The notes beneath the pieces were generated by a model, which was not told where the DNA came from, did not search any database, and saw only the letters and a program-made list of their open reading frames with translations. 64,000 bases of DNA from Enoplolaimus lenunculus (taxonomy: Eukaryota; Nematoda; Enoplea; Enoplida; Thoracostomopsidae), in contig JASANG010000072.1 in the NCBI GenBank assembly GCA_030248215.1, positions 62,001-126,000 of the forward strand, read 5' to 3'. The translations under genes were made by a program, and so were the position numbers. Shown one piece after another: positions 24,996-37,513 of this stretch; within the stretch, counting starts at the first letter, position 1, and the number at the start of each line of letters is the position of its first letter.

Positions 24996-27900
24996 ACATG
25001 ACCGTATTTTTGCCAAAAATATCTATGAGACTAAACCACTTGTTTTATATTTTCGTTGTAGACAGTATAGCCCTATGAAGCAAAAAAACAGTTGCAAGAA
25101 AAAATAGTCCGGCAAACAACAGTCTAGTTGCCGTGACAGATGCAAGGGCGTCTATACAGGCATCGGTCTTCCCAACAGAAATCAAAACCAAAATATTAGG
25201 ATTTAGCACAAAAATTGCATTTGGTTTCTCGCTTGCTCGCGAGTGTTGATCGTTATTACACGCGTGTCCACTGTAAAAATTCCTGGCTCTGCCGCTAACT
25301 CAGTAGCCTTCTGACAGTCATGGGCCAAAAATCACAAGTATAAAAATACAAAAACGAATACGAACATGGGTTATCAATTTTATACAGTGAAAAAAAATAA
25401 TTAAAAAGCCAAATCGCAGTTTGGTCTTTGCTCAGCAAATATCACATATTTGCGTACAGCATGCAATAATTGCAATAACAAGCAAACAAACAGCGCAACA
25501 TAAAGAGTATTCTCACACCGAAAACTTTGTATTTTGAAGAAAACTGCGACAAAAAAAATCAGGCCAAACGCTTTAAAAACTAGAGAGCGGAGCAGAAACA
25601 CAGAATGCAGTTTAAAACAACAGACAGCTCCAGCGCCAACGAGTAGAGTCTTTTAATAGTCAGAGCGTTCAGCACGGAGACGTTTTAAGAGCGTTCGATA
25701 GCGCTCACGGATGCAATGGGCATTCACGCCTTGTAGCTCACGCGTCAGGAATCGAAATCAAAAATTTTGCGTATTCAGATTTAGTACTAAAATTGCGTTT
25801 GATTTCTTGCTCGTTTCGTTCATAAGCTTTTCTTCAGTGTTATAATATCGCGGGACCCCCTGTTCAAAATTTTATGAATCCCGTTACTGTCAACGAGCAA
25901 TGTATAACACGAAAACAGACGAGAGAAATAAAAATTATGTTCTTTATGTATATATTGCATGCATTGTACACAGAACTAAAACACGATGCAATACTTGTAA
26001 TCGCACTTGGTGAGATCTGCAATTTCACACCGCTATAGATTTTGCTGAAACCTATCGATAGAGCAAAAATTAATGCGCGCTGTGCAGTTTATGCAAACAC
26101 ACTTTTGTCTTGAAAAATTGTATTTTCTGCAAGCAAATTAGAGTTTATTTGGCAATCTCATTGATACTTGACGCTCTCACAAAGGAACAACTCACAGCGC
26201 ACCATTTATACGCGCACCTGTTTACGAGCAATAAAACAAGCTTGTAAAACGTCATAATTGTCGCCGGTAAATTTCTTACTTATTTTAAGAGTTTTTTTAC
26301 TAATTTCGAAATAAATGTAATCTAAAATTCTACAATCAAGATTTGATGTTTTTGGCTAAATTAAGAGTACAGCTAAAATTGTGTTCATTTCATGAAAATC
26401 AAACGGTGTTTCACGTTAACGAATCGTGTCAAAAATAAAATGATATGCTATAAACTGTTTCTGCATTTCAAACAACATCATTCAAAACGATTTTTGTATT
26501 AAGTGGAGAAATGCTGAAATGTAATAGCTATCACAGCTAAATGCTACCAAGATAAACACTTTTTAACGTTTGCCAAAACGGTGTTTTCTCGTTTATTAAT
26601 AAAAACGTTTTTTCAAAATGCGAAAAGCGTTTTACATTTTCAACACTATTCCTTGAGTGCAATTTTGTCTCACTATTTAGCTGAGTGATAACGTTCCTAC
26701 CATACAATTTTTCGTTCCTCTTACCTTGCAATTTTTGCGTTTCATAACATTTGCCAGCCCGCTTCCCGGTTAGAAATCTTTGGATCCGCCTACGGAAAGT
26801 TAGCTACTAACGAATTAGTGTATTAGCATATTTAGTTCAACCTAAATTAGGACTTTTCGCATTGTTTCGCTAGCTATTATTATGGTTATAAACAATTTCG
26901 TTTTAGTACTAAACGAATTTGAGTGCAAGAAATTCGAATCAAGTGTTTATAAACATTCAAGTTAGATAAACGAATCGCTAGCTACTTAACTATATAATAA
27001 GCATACTACTTAAGCTCACTATGGCCGTTTGGTTGGGAATTATCATTTTCATAAGCGTTTGTGCTCTGCTAACTCTAAGATTTTCAGGCGTAGAAAATTT
27101 AACCATAACGTTTAAAAATTGGAACCTTTAAAAATTACTCAGCTAACCGTTAATTAGCATATTACCTGTGGCAATTACAGCATTCAAGTGTTTATATTGT
27201 TACAAAAGTTGGTTTTGTCGATGTATAAAGTGTAACTCTATGCGCTGCTGGGTTTTGGACAGGGAATACTTAAATTTATTGCAGAATACTATATTTGTAA
27301 ATAAGCATGCTACTCGGTAATTAGCATTGTTGTCTTTATTACATTTGAACTTTTATTGTCAGTAAGTGGGTCCGAACTTCGCTCAGTACGTAGTTTACAA
27401 CAACGACTGGTTTAAATAGGGCATCGTTCAAAAATTACGGGTCGATTTATATACTGAATCTGCTCAAATAGTAATCAGTTTATGCAATGGACAATTTCAT
27501 AACCGAATGTTTTTGCAAGAAATTTTACTACTACGTTATAAAGCATGGAACTCACTGAAGAAAACGCAACATAATAAAGCTACGCAACTCTACAAACACT
27601 ATATATATCTGTTCAATTCTGCAAACACGATAACAGTTCTTGCATAATACAATATCGACGTATAAAAATTGCAGCACAAAATCCGTGCAAATGTGCCCAA
27701 AAAATCAATATGATCATGAATAATACTTAAAATACCTTCGTAACACATATAAAACTGTTTGGAAACACACAAAATTAAATTTATTTAATTTCCAAGGAGG
27801 AATATCGAGGATAAATATAAAAATACGCTTGGAAAATGTAAAAAATAGGAAGAATACAAGTTTTTTTCAACGAATTCAGCAAACGAAATAAGAATTATTT

Positions 27901-28319
27901 TTTGAGCAAAAGGTACAACAGGTACTGCATCACATTGAGTTTATAAATCTTAATATTAAGTAGAACAAACATGAATTTCGCGCACATATGCATGCGGGCA
28001 CCACCGATGCTGTATAAGAGAGGCCTTGTGGCAGCCGAACAGCGTACAGGTGTTGTATATACAATTTAAGTATTGCGCTTTTTAGTGATATATTTCTTGA
28101 TTTTATGTATTTAAATTTAAGACATTTCATTTTACAATAAGATTCGAGCAAATTTGGTGTTCCAATTTTTAGGGACAGCATTAAAATTGTCCGCTTTTGT
28201 CAAAAAAAGAAGTATTAATTTTTAAGTATACATGGTTGCGGGTGTGTTTTGTTGATCGCTTCATAGTTGGGCGAGCAAAATAGTGAAACTTGCAAAAAAA
28301 TTAATCTTTACAATTGCTC
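24996..28319. other. No recognisable gene
   Basis: AT-rich DNA with two diverged copies of the GCGAGAAACCAAAC repeat (about 25200 and 25790). No coding pattern seen. Confidence 0.5.
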
Positions 28320-28463
28320 ATGGTAAATCTCGTTGTAAACGTAAGTTCTATTTGCGTGTGCAAGCTTTTTGCAGTGAAAACCTGCAGCTGCAAGTCTGTT
28401 CAAAAACCAATTAATAAAACTGGTAAGTTCTTCCGTGAAAAAACTCGCACGTGTGAATTGGAT
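28320..28463. mobile_element. CAGCTGC-rich MITE, shortened
   Basis: Right end CTCGCACGTGTGAATTGGAT against TTAA (28464-28467), internal TGCAGCTGCAAGT; the left end is eroded. Confidence 0.6.
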
Positions 28464-28601
28464 TTAAGGTACTGTTCAACAGTAAAGTTCTAAAATACAG
28501 ACTATTACGCTGTCGGTAAATGAGCACAGCAAGTGTATATAAAGCAAAAAAGATTGCCTTACATGGGCATATATAGACCGAAAAGTGATGTTGTTGCACT
28601 C

Positions 28602-28672
28602 GACCACATGGTGCAGTGGAAGAATGCTTGACTGGAGTGCAAGAAAGCTGAGGTTCGATTCACGGTGTGGTC
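28602..28672 (+). tRNA. tRNA-like sequence (pseudogene or SINE head)
   Basis: GACCACA ... TGTGGTC forms a perfect 7-bp acceptor. Box A TGGTGCAGTGG and box B GGTTCGATTCA fit the polymerase III consensus. The anticodon arm is CTTG-...-CAAG with a possible GGA anticodon, but the D and T stems are weak, so decay or a tRNA-derived repeat is more likely than a working tRNA. Confidence 0.5.
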
Positions 28673-28993
28673 TCTAACTTTGGGCAGAAACTTCGAACAG
28701 CGATTGCGCAGTTTGGATGGTTCAACATACCCATTGTTAACTGTTAGCACTATTTTGGAACAAGCAGTTTAAACAGACAGCTCTTTCGTACATGTTACCG
28801 GTTGTATAAGTCTACAGCGAAAGTATTATAAACTTGTTAAGCTTTAAAAGCAAGATACCATTTAGAGGTAACTTGAAATTTTTCTCTGCAAATAAACTTT
28901 ATTTGATAAGCCCGGAATAGTCCATATTTAGGTTTCAGATACGTCTCATTTAACTTAATAAATGGGAGTAAATTTTTCTTTTCTATCTCTTAA

Positions 28994-29709
28994 ACCCTAT
29001 TCACACGGGCAACTTTTTGCGTCAAAACTTACACGTCCAACATGAATGTGCAACTTCGGTCATAAAATAGGTTTGAAGTACTCGCAGCTGCAAATTATGT
29101 ACTGGAATTTGTGCTATTAAATTTAATTCGCATGCGTGAACGTAGTTACAAGGCGCATATATTTCGTGCATCTGCATTTTGACTGGCCAACCGGAAAATA
29201 TGGTTGCCGAGCACTTCTGAATGCAGACTTCCTGAGGTTATTTCAAAAATTTGAATTATTTCAAATACCTAACTAATTTGATATTCCGCAGTTTAGGGCG
29301 AGTCAGGCTAGACTAGTTTTGCATCTATTGAGTACTAAACAGAAACCGTAGGATTTGAAAGCGGTTTCAAGTCACAAATTTTATTAGTAAAGCGTTATTT
29401 GTGCGGGAATGTATACATTCAGTCAGAGAACATGCAGCTGTAAATTATTCATGATGAATATACGCGAGAAATTGCTTTATATCTATGAATAACTGTACAA
29501 GCTAAATTAATGCATCGTCATTGGCTGTGTTGATAATTTATAGTTTTTGCTTGATATTTATTGTAGTCGTCTGCAAATTATTCATATTACTTCATGTCAA
29601 GATTCATAATAAAAATGATGTTTCCTTGCAAATACTTGCAGCTGTAAGAAACTCGGACAAGTTGCAGCTGCGAGTACTCGCTGCTAAAACTTGCAATTGT
29701 GAATAGGGC
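28994..29709. mobile_element. CAGCTGC-rich MITE with internal insertion
   Basis: The left end ACCCTATTCACACGGGCAAC follows TTAA (28990-28993); the right end is TTGCAATTGTGAATAGGGC. Against the 23676 copy it carries about 400 extra bases (roughly 29230-29625) with no recognisable content. Confidence 0.75.
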
Positions 29710-30464
29710 TTGTTGGTACGTTATTCAGTTTTGGACATGCAAATTAGGTCAATACCCCCTGTAAAGGGTAGCCAGGTCTTAAATCAGTTTCGAACTTCGA
29801 TTATAGAGTTTGCGCGGAATTTCTAAGAATACTTTTGCAGTTTAAGCTTGCATTTTATAAGTGGATTTACAGAGTTTATTCGAGTTTGAAGACATATTTG
29901 GATTAAGGATTGGTGTTTGCTGGAATTCGGGGGAAATCAGAAAATTTGGGGAAAATGGGGAAACTTGGGAATTTTTGGGAAAGTTTAGTAATTCTAACGG
30001 GGTTAGTTTGGTACGAAATTTGGAGTATTTAGGGAATTTCAGTGTAATACTAACACGGTTACGATTGCACGGCTTGGGGAAAATTCAGAGCACCTTGGAT
30101 GAGCTGATGGCTGGACTTAACCACAATTTAGGCATAAATTAGCGGCCAATTTCAGGTCAGGCTTCCACGGTCAGGACAATTATAAATTGTTGTAATTACG
30201 TTGTTACCGGTGTTATATTTGGTTCGGGCTGGGCAATATTAAACGGTAAACGACTGCAATTCTGAGCCGGAGCTGTATAGCGTCATTGAAAAAAGAAAAT
30301 GACGAACTTTTCATATGGTGACCACGACGGTCTCAATGCTGGTTTGGTAGTTGTAGTTGGTTGAAGGAAAATATTGGGGGAAAAGGAGAAATAAAGGAGT
30401 TTTTGGGAAAAAGATTGAATGTTCAGAATCTGTAAAACAGGGAAAGGAAAAAGGATAATAGGGT

Positions 30465-30740
30465 TTTGGTTTTGCAAACGGCTTGGGAATCTTTTGAGTC
30501 GTTTGCCATTAAATTTCTCGGATTTATAGGCTTTGGAATTTTGGTTTTGAAACCGGCTTGGGACTAGTTCGGGTCGCTTGCCATCAAATGTTTTGGATCT
30601 ACAGGCTTTGGGATTTTGGTTTTGAAAACGGCTCGGGACCTTTTTGAGTCGCTTGCCGTAAAATGTTCTGGATTTGCAGGCTTTGGGGTTTCGGTTTTGC
30701 TAATGGCTTGGGTCTATTTTGATATAGCATGCCGTAAAAT
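30465..30740. repeat. 74-bp tandem repeat, four diverged copies
   Basis: Units starting near 30467, 30541, 30615 and 30689 each contain TTTTGGTTTTGVAAACGGCT and TTTGAGTCGYTTGCCRTNAAAT. G/T-rich on the plus strand; no coding frame. Confidence 0.88.
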
Positions 30741-31059
30741 TTTGACGGAAAGTATATATATTTCCTTTTGAGATGAACTGACTTGGTCCGAAAAGTTTTT
30801 GTTAATTGCCATTTCCGCTAACCTTTTTTCCTGATTTAATGAAGTTTATGCAGCTTGTCTGCGTGGAATTTTAAATTCACAGTTTTCGCCGTTCAATGAT
30901 TACTCAAAAACCGATAGTATATTAACTGACAATGCCCATGTGGTACACGGTTGAGAATGCCACTCCAAACCCAAGCCGAGAACAGGCGCTACAGCACCAG
31001 ATTAATCTCAAACAAATTTCAATATTCAACCAGTACTGAATACGAATACGGAGCTATTA

Positions 31060-31091
31060 TGAATAAATAATAATAATAGTAATAATAATAA

Positions 31092-31123
<32 letters not shown>

Positions 31124-31360
31124 GCCAAAGTTACTTTTAGGGGCGTAACAGTAGATTAGGTGTATTCCTAAGCCTAAGCCTAAGCAAGAAATGTAATCTA
31201 GAATCTAAATCTACTCTTTTATAGACTCACCAGAAACCTGGACGCCCCTTAATGTACCATGGGCCATAATAATAATTATAATAATAATAATAATAATAAT
31301 AATAAAATATTATTAATAATTATAATAATGATAAAATAATAATAGTAATAATAATACAAC
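31060..31360. repeat. ATA/TAA microsatellite
   Basis: Imperfect TAA arrays at 31060-31122 and 31266-31360, separated by the MITE at 31123-31265. Confidence 0.93.
31123..31265. mobile_element. TTAGGC-bearing MITE inserted in a TAA microsatellite
   Basis: Reverse-oriented copy, GGCCAAAGTTACTTTTAGGG to ATGTACCATGGGCC. The flanking 8 bases on both sides read ataataat, but this is also the microsatellite unit, so the duplication is only consistent, not proven. It splits one ATA/TAA microsatellite into two parts. Confidence 0.88.
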
Positions 31361-34069
31361 AATGCTAACCGGATCAATATCCGGCAACGTCCAAGTCCCA
31401 AAAGTGTTTTGTACTTTATCAAGTGAAATTGATATATCAAATAAATAAAAATCAACAAACAGCTCAAAAAATTGTTTTATAGTCTTGAGAGCTGCCCACA
31501 AACTGACGGCAATATTTCTTATATGATTTTTGTGCAGATAAAACTAATCTGTCAAAATCCAAAAAATTCAACTTCATACACCGCCAGCGAGAGCCCCCGA
31601 CCTCTTTTTTTCTGATATATTTCGCTCTTGGTAATCATATTAAGTAGAGCGAAAAAAGCCTCACACACACACACAGACATTCACTATGTTCCGAGTTGCA
31701 AACTTAAACAGCAAATTTTTGATTTCGAGGCAGAAAATAGTTCGCATTATCTTCACTGTTGAGCACAAGAAAAGATTTTCCTTATAAAATTTACTTATTC
31801 CTTTCCGAAAGACTCGAGGGCTGCAGTAATAATTTTTTACAATCAAAATACATGTATCAGCCACACCGTCGCGGAGATTTAGTCACACAAGCGTTAAATT
31901 TCCAGGTCACGTCATTAAAATTCATTCGTACCATCGATTCTTTTGCCTCGTTTTTAAAATCTGCATGCTGTTCATAAATGCTCGTCTTCGCGTATCAAAC
32001 AGTATCTTTCATAAACGCTGTGAATGTTTTCAGCATTGGTCAAAACGCTATTTCATCACCGCCATTAATCGCGGTTCATGTTACCAATTGTGCGCGTGGT
32101 ACCACTTTTGTCACCTATCCATAGCAGGCGCTAGAAACAACCGATATAGTTTGATAGCTAGCTACTACCCATATATGCTAGGTACGTTACGTTTGTTCGG
32201 TTTGATACCCATATGTGTACCTTGCGATTTTTTAACAATACTTATAGCTAATGTAATTTTTTATGTTTTTTGAAAGACAAATTGTGCAAAAGATTAAACC
32301 AAATTTAAAATGAAACTCACCGTACTGAGTCGTTTTAAAGTACAAGCTTTAAGGTTCATCATGTTGACATCTATATGGGCTCCGACGAGCAGACATCTCG
32401 ACTCTACTCATATGGGTAGGTCAATATTTTGAAAGCCTACCTATGCAAACATTTTATTTCCTGTTCGTATCTGTACGGGTAACGAAAACTTAGTGTGTAT
32501 TGCTATGAGCATATAGTAACAAAGCAGATAACAATTCATGATCAGTTTGCAGCCTAAAATTTTTGACAAAATTCCATGTTCTGCTATACAATCCTATTAA
32601 TAATTCATTTCTTTTAAATTTAAATAAACTTTTTTTCAAATCAGACTGCAATTTGTAAGTGTTTAAAAGTAGATCAGCTCTTGCTGGATAAACTGCATTT
32701 TAATCTGTGAGTATAATTTTGTAAAAAAATGTTTTAAGAAAAATCACCCAACTACAACAATATCTCAGCGACGTAGACTTTATTTCAACCTCGTTTCCCT
32801 GAATACAAAATTGAACAACTTTGCCGTGGTGTGCGACTTACTTTTTGCACTGTGTAGCACATTTCAACAAAATTTCTTTATCCGAAGGTATACATACTAT
32901 CGAAAACGCCTGTTTTTCGGAATGTTTAAAAAACTTTTTGGCTACTTATATATACGCTGAGCGTTATAAATCATGTAAAACATTTCTTAAAATTTACTTA
33001 AATCGAACATCAAAGTCACGTGAAGCCGTCGTTATCCCGTGTCACCCACACTATTATCAACCAATAAGTATATATATTTTTATCAGGAAATGATTTTTGG
33101 TTTTTAACTCCAATACAAACTCATAAAATATTTAATGTTCAGTGATTGACAAAATATATACATACAAATCATTAAAATGTTTCCAATTTTTGTGCGAAAT
33201 CTTCTTAAATTTCGACAAATAGTATTTTGTCAGATATATTCCCAGATTTACGGTACGTACCACTGAGCATTTTATTACAATTTCATATTTTTGGGCAAAG
33301 TAAAAACAAAGTTCAAACAGAAAAGCGACTTTCAACTTGGCGGAAATTTTTTCGGAATTTCCGAAACTTTAAATTGCAGCCATTCTCTCAAATCTTCGAC
33401 AATAAATTCAACAGCGTTGTTATGGTATTTCGTTTCAACTTTGGTTGAAAAAATTCGTTGACAACCGACTCCGTCTCGGGTTTATTACCTTATGCGGTTG
33501 CACCATGGGCTCTGTATATATTCACGATTTAACCCACTGAGATTGCGGTCTAAAACTGTTTACAACGCATTCTAACCAAATCAGTTCTAACAATTATGTG
33601 TAAGCTTTCAACATCTGGTGAGAGAAATTCGCAAGTTGGCTTTTAGCACACGCAGTATATATAAGATAAGAGATTCTCAGGACTAATGTTTCTGAAGTTT
33701 CAGACTGTAGTGTTAAACAGCTCGGCCAATGTCTCAATATATATTCAAGAAATTACCATTGCCAATTTTTATAAGAAAGAAATTTTTATATTGAAGAATG
33801 AATTCTTTGATTTTGATGTATGTAAACGAGTTGCTCCGTTTATATATTCTTTAAGTGTGTATATATATCCCTATATAAATAAACCAATTTCAAGGATATT
33901 TCGGATGGAGCGCAGGCTACCTTCACTTCAATGTTCTCAAGAACGAATACGCCTATTCATATACAGATAAATATATGCATAAAGATAAAAGCCGACACAC
34001 AGACCTCAAACAAAATTCAGATAATAAAATCTGAAATATTTTAGCTTCTTAAAGGGCCTCGATACATAA
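31361..34069. other. No recognisable gene
   Basis: AT-rich with a short CA run (31662-31676). The longest open frame (102 codons, 31965-32273) has no recognisable domain or flanking splice support. Confidence 0.45.
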
Positions 34070-34507
34070 CAGGGTGCAACCGGAAATGAAAAATATTGGA
34101 GTCGGAGCCGGAGGTCAACGAAACTTGCCGGAGCAGGAGGTGAGGCGAAATTAGGAGGTTGCCTACAGCCGGAGATCTGCCTCCGGCTCCGGTAGAAAAT
34201 CGACCTCCGGTTCCGGTAGAATTTTTGCCGGAGGTTCCGGCAATTTCGGTAGTAAAATTTTGCACAATTTTGCAAAATTTATCTGTTTAGCGCGTTTCGA
34301 TCTGCTTTTGTCACAATTTTCAGAAATGAATTTCCGAAATTTGGCCGAAAATAAGCGTAAAACCAAACAACTTAACTACATATTGCAAATATTGGCTAAA
34401 ATTGACTAATTAACCATCACTGTTACTACCTAATTTCGCCTCACCTCCTGCTCCGGCAAGATTCGTTGACCTTCGGCTGCGGTATTTTTACTTCCGGTTG
34501 CACCCTG
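34070..34507. mobile_element. hAT-like MITE, divergent CAGGGTGCAACCGG subfamily
   Basis: Exact CAGGGTGCAACCGGAA and inverted CGGTTGCACCCTG ends, but the interior consists of CCGGAGxCGGAGG-type units (34100-34240) and then non-repetitive DNA, so it is a different subfamily. Flanks atacataa / ataatgta are only partly alike. Confidence 0.88.
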
Positions 34508-35135
34508 ATAATGTAGCATTCAGCAGAACCAAAAAGCCAGAAATGGAATTGAACTGAAAGCAATCTATTAAGATTTTCTCTTATATTTCACTTTGTTATT
34601 TCCGAAATAAATTTCACGCTCAAAATTAAATACTAGAAACAAAATTGCTCAGCACTTCAGCAACATGGGATATGTTTCATATTCATGTTATTAATAAGGT
34701 AGTTAAACTAAACGAATTCTATCGATCAATGTAACCTGGTTAAGCATCAAAAAGCAATTGCGGCATGTTAAGGGCAACGCTTTGAGCATACCACGTTACC
34801 GAAAAAATTTCAACGTTGTCCAGGGAAAATGAAATAAATGCGTTACATAGAGGCTTTCAACCGTTAAACTTGTTTTCCCATGTTAGATCAAAAATAGGAT
34901 AAATTCAGAGGTCGAGATAGTTGACTCGTTCTTAGTGCTTCGATTGTGGGCGTCGCTTTTGACAATGTATTAATATGTATGGCACTGTTGAACAAAATTC
35001 GTCATCAGAATAATACAAATAGATGCACTCCTTTTGTAGCTGATAGCCATGATTCCAATTAGCTCATTCATTATTATAAAAACGCATTTTATTCAAGTAA
35101 AAAGTTATATAAGTACAACGTGATACCACAGTACC

Positions 35136-35953
35136 ATGGATGTTACTTTTAGAGTCATACCGTTTTCTCGCACGACTGTAATAGAGTAGGGTTAGGTTTC
35201 AATCTATTTTTTTGCTTTATGCTAAGGTTCAGATTATATATACTTTATATAACATTATTTATATGTGTAGAAGTAATGCGCTATTCACGTTTAACTGGGG
35301 CATCCCGGAACACGTTTTGTCCCATGTTGATTCGACGTTAACATAAAATTTTGTGCTCTGAATAACGGTTTGTAGACAAAATTTAAATGTCACATGATAT
35401 TGGCCTACAAATTCCGCATCTCCAGAAGTCATCGCATATAAACAGCCATATGTCACATAATACCGAGGGATATTTATGGGAATATCATATGATTTATGAA
35501 ATTCTACCGAAAATCACGTGATATTGTGCAGGGCAATGTAATTTGTGCGCACGAATAATATAAGAAAAAGCCAGATAATTTAGCTGTCACTGATTCGAAT
35601 AGTAAATTAACATCTATTTTTCTGTTTCTGGTGAATGTTTTGCCTAAATATATTCCTAAGTACAAATAATTCAAACTTTAAATTTTAATATATGATATTC
35701 TACAATACATTCTGGCTAGTTTAAAACAACCTTGCAGACATTTCCATTGCAGTACAAATAGTGGATGTCACATAAAATAGCAGACAATTCAAAGTTTTGG
35801 AATTTGACATGAAATTTAGGTATAGAAAAAATGTTACCCGCTAATGTAATAGCGACACGACGTGTTCCAGGCTGCCCAGTTACAACGTGACCCCCGCATA
35901 AGGCTTAAGAATATGCTTGCTCTAGACCTACGGCTCTGTAAGTAACATTGGCT
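35136..35953. mobile_element. TTAGGC-family MITE split by a second element
   Basis: The left end (ATGTTACTTTTAGAGTC, 35140) and right end (CTGTAAGTAACATTGGC, 35951) belong to the TTAGGC family. Between them sits an unrelated element (35286-35890). The outer flanks are too mutated to show a duplication. Confidence 0.65.
35286..35890. mobile_element. Short inverted-repeat element nested in the TTAGGC MITE
   Basis: Ends CACGTTTAACTGGGGCATCC (then cggaacacg) and its inverse (cgtgttccaggctgcccagttacaacgtg), about 30 bp of imperfect terminal repeat around 600 bp of AT-rich DNA with several CATATGA/TCACATGA motifs. No coding frame. Superfamily unknown. Confidence 0.65.
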
Positions 35954-36255
35954 CGAGTTTTTAGTTGCCATAGATGCGTTTCAAACAATACATTTCAAAA
36001 TGTTTTTTCGTAAGTGGCCAAACAAAACAAAGAATCCCTGACGAGTACCTAAAGTGCTAAACTTGGCTCTCCCACGCTCGCCGTCTCAAACGTGTAAACA
36101 AAAAATGCGAAATTGAAACGATAGACATAAACAACCGACTGAGGATAGAGAAACACGTTTAATAAGTTAAGGCACCAAATTGAAAACAGCACATAAGAAA
36201 GAACCTTGAAAAAACGCATATTAACATAACGCAAGCGTTTATAAACCACACATAC

Positions 36256-36540
36256 CTTTGAATTGGATTATACATCGCCAAATACCGTCCTTGGTCCTGA
36301 AAATCATAGCTAGAGCGGCCTGCCTGCTAATCCTAAGCTTCCTGCCTCTGAAAGTGCCCCTGTCTCTCATTAGGGCAGGCCGATAAATTGAAATGAGCCA
36401 ACGTATTGATCTGGGCAGAAAAGGTAGACTTACGCTATTGCACTGCAAACAACTGTTTAAAGTGATCAATTCACTACATGCATACTTACTTATATATAGC
36501 GTTAACTAAATCTCTCACGGCCTTGAACATGTGCGAAAAT
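36256..36540 (-). CDS. Two possible exons of an unrecognised gene
   Basis: Segment 36490-36540 reads FSHMFKAVRDLVNAIYK up to a strong donor (gtaagtatg). Segment 36256-36410 follows a ctgcccag acceptor with SIRWLISIYRPALMRDRGTF then RGRKLRISRQAALAMIF and RTKDGIWRCIIQFK before gtatgtg. The phase (2) matches across the intervening 79-nt intron. Codon use and hydrophobic patterning look protein-like. I do not recognise the family and found no further exons; it could be a fragment of a transposon gene. It is on the same strand as ROCK, about 1.6 kb beyond its stop codon. Confidence 0.3.
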
Positions 36541-37318
36541 CTATCCCAATTACCCAGAACATTACCAGGACAGTACCGAAGAACAGTTACAAATAATAAC
36601 AAATGCACTAGTATTGCCACAGTTTGAGATGCACAGAGGATACAAAATGTCCCTACCCGGGTACTCAACGTAATATAATTCAATTTAGCACATCATTTGT
36701 TAAAAAGCTGTGTTATTGCAGTTAATGAGAGGTTCTCAAACGACTGGGGTGCTCCCGGTAAATTTATAATTTCAAAAAATTATCAAACTACGAAACTGAC
36801 CATTCACTGATTCGGAAGTTACAAGATCTATCACCAACTTGTGATTGGAGCGACAAAGATTTTGAAAATACGAGCCCTTGAAATCATATTCCATAACCAA
36901 TTTTTAAAAATTTAAAAATCGTTTTGTCGCTCAAATGACCGAATTAAAAACAGATCATTGTTTATTTGGTGGACAAAACAGATGGGTTCCGCCCAAAATT
37001 AACGTTTCCTTTACTGCCAAAACCAATGTACCTGGCTCTCAAAGTTACCAATTGTCACAATACTATACACAAATAATATCGTTATTTCTACGTTACAATT
37101 AACTTTAAACAAATAAACCATTTGTTTGCGTTTAATGTTAATAGAAGTTGTTACAATCCTTAATATACGCTGTTAGCAATGGAAAATTCATTTGCCCAAT
37201 AAAGCGTTGTATGATAGATAACAATCGTGTCCCATGTTAATTGTATTAGCCACTTCAGTAGAAGACAGTGGAACTTACAGTCTGGCAACTTAGGCTTAGG
37301 ATTATAATTAGGTTTGGC

Positions 37319-37513
37319 GGCCCATGTAAACATCAGAGGCGGAACATTTTTCTGTAAGACTTGAATGAAGTAAGCTTAAGATTAATACTAATTTTTTGCT
37401 TGGCTTAGACTTAGGCTCAGGCTTAGACTTAGGAATATGCTCATTCGGACGTTTAGTCTTAGGCTTGGGAATATGCTTACAATACTGTTCCGCCCCTGTT
37501 CTTTACATTGGTC
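37319..37513. mobile_element. TTAGGC-bearing hAT-like MITE, intact
   Basis: GGCCCATGTAAACATCAGAG to GTTCTTTACATTGGTC with a perfect 8-bp duplication ggtttggc (37311-37318 and 37514-37521). Two hexamer arrays. Confidence 0.93.

Noticed and set aside
6730-37513. TTAGGC arrays as a chromosome end or proof of a nematode
   Set aside because: The arrays are short and bounded by transposon ends with target duplications. Unique DNA and a large gene continue on both sides.
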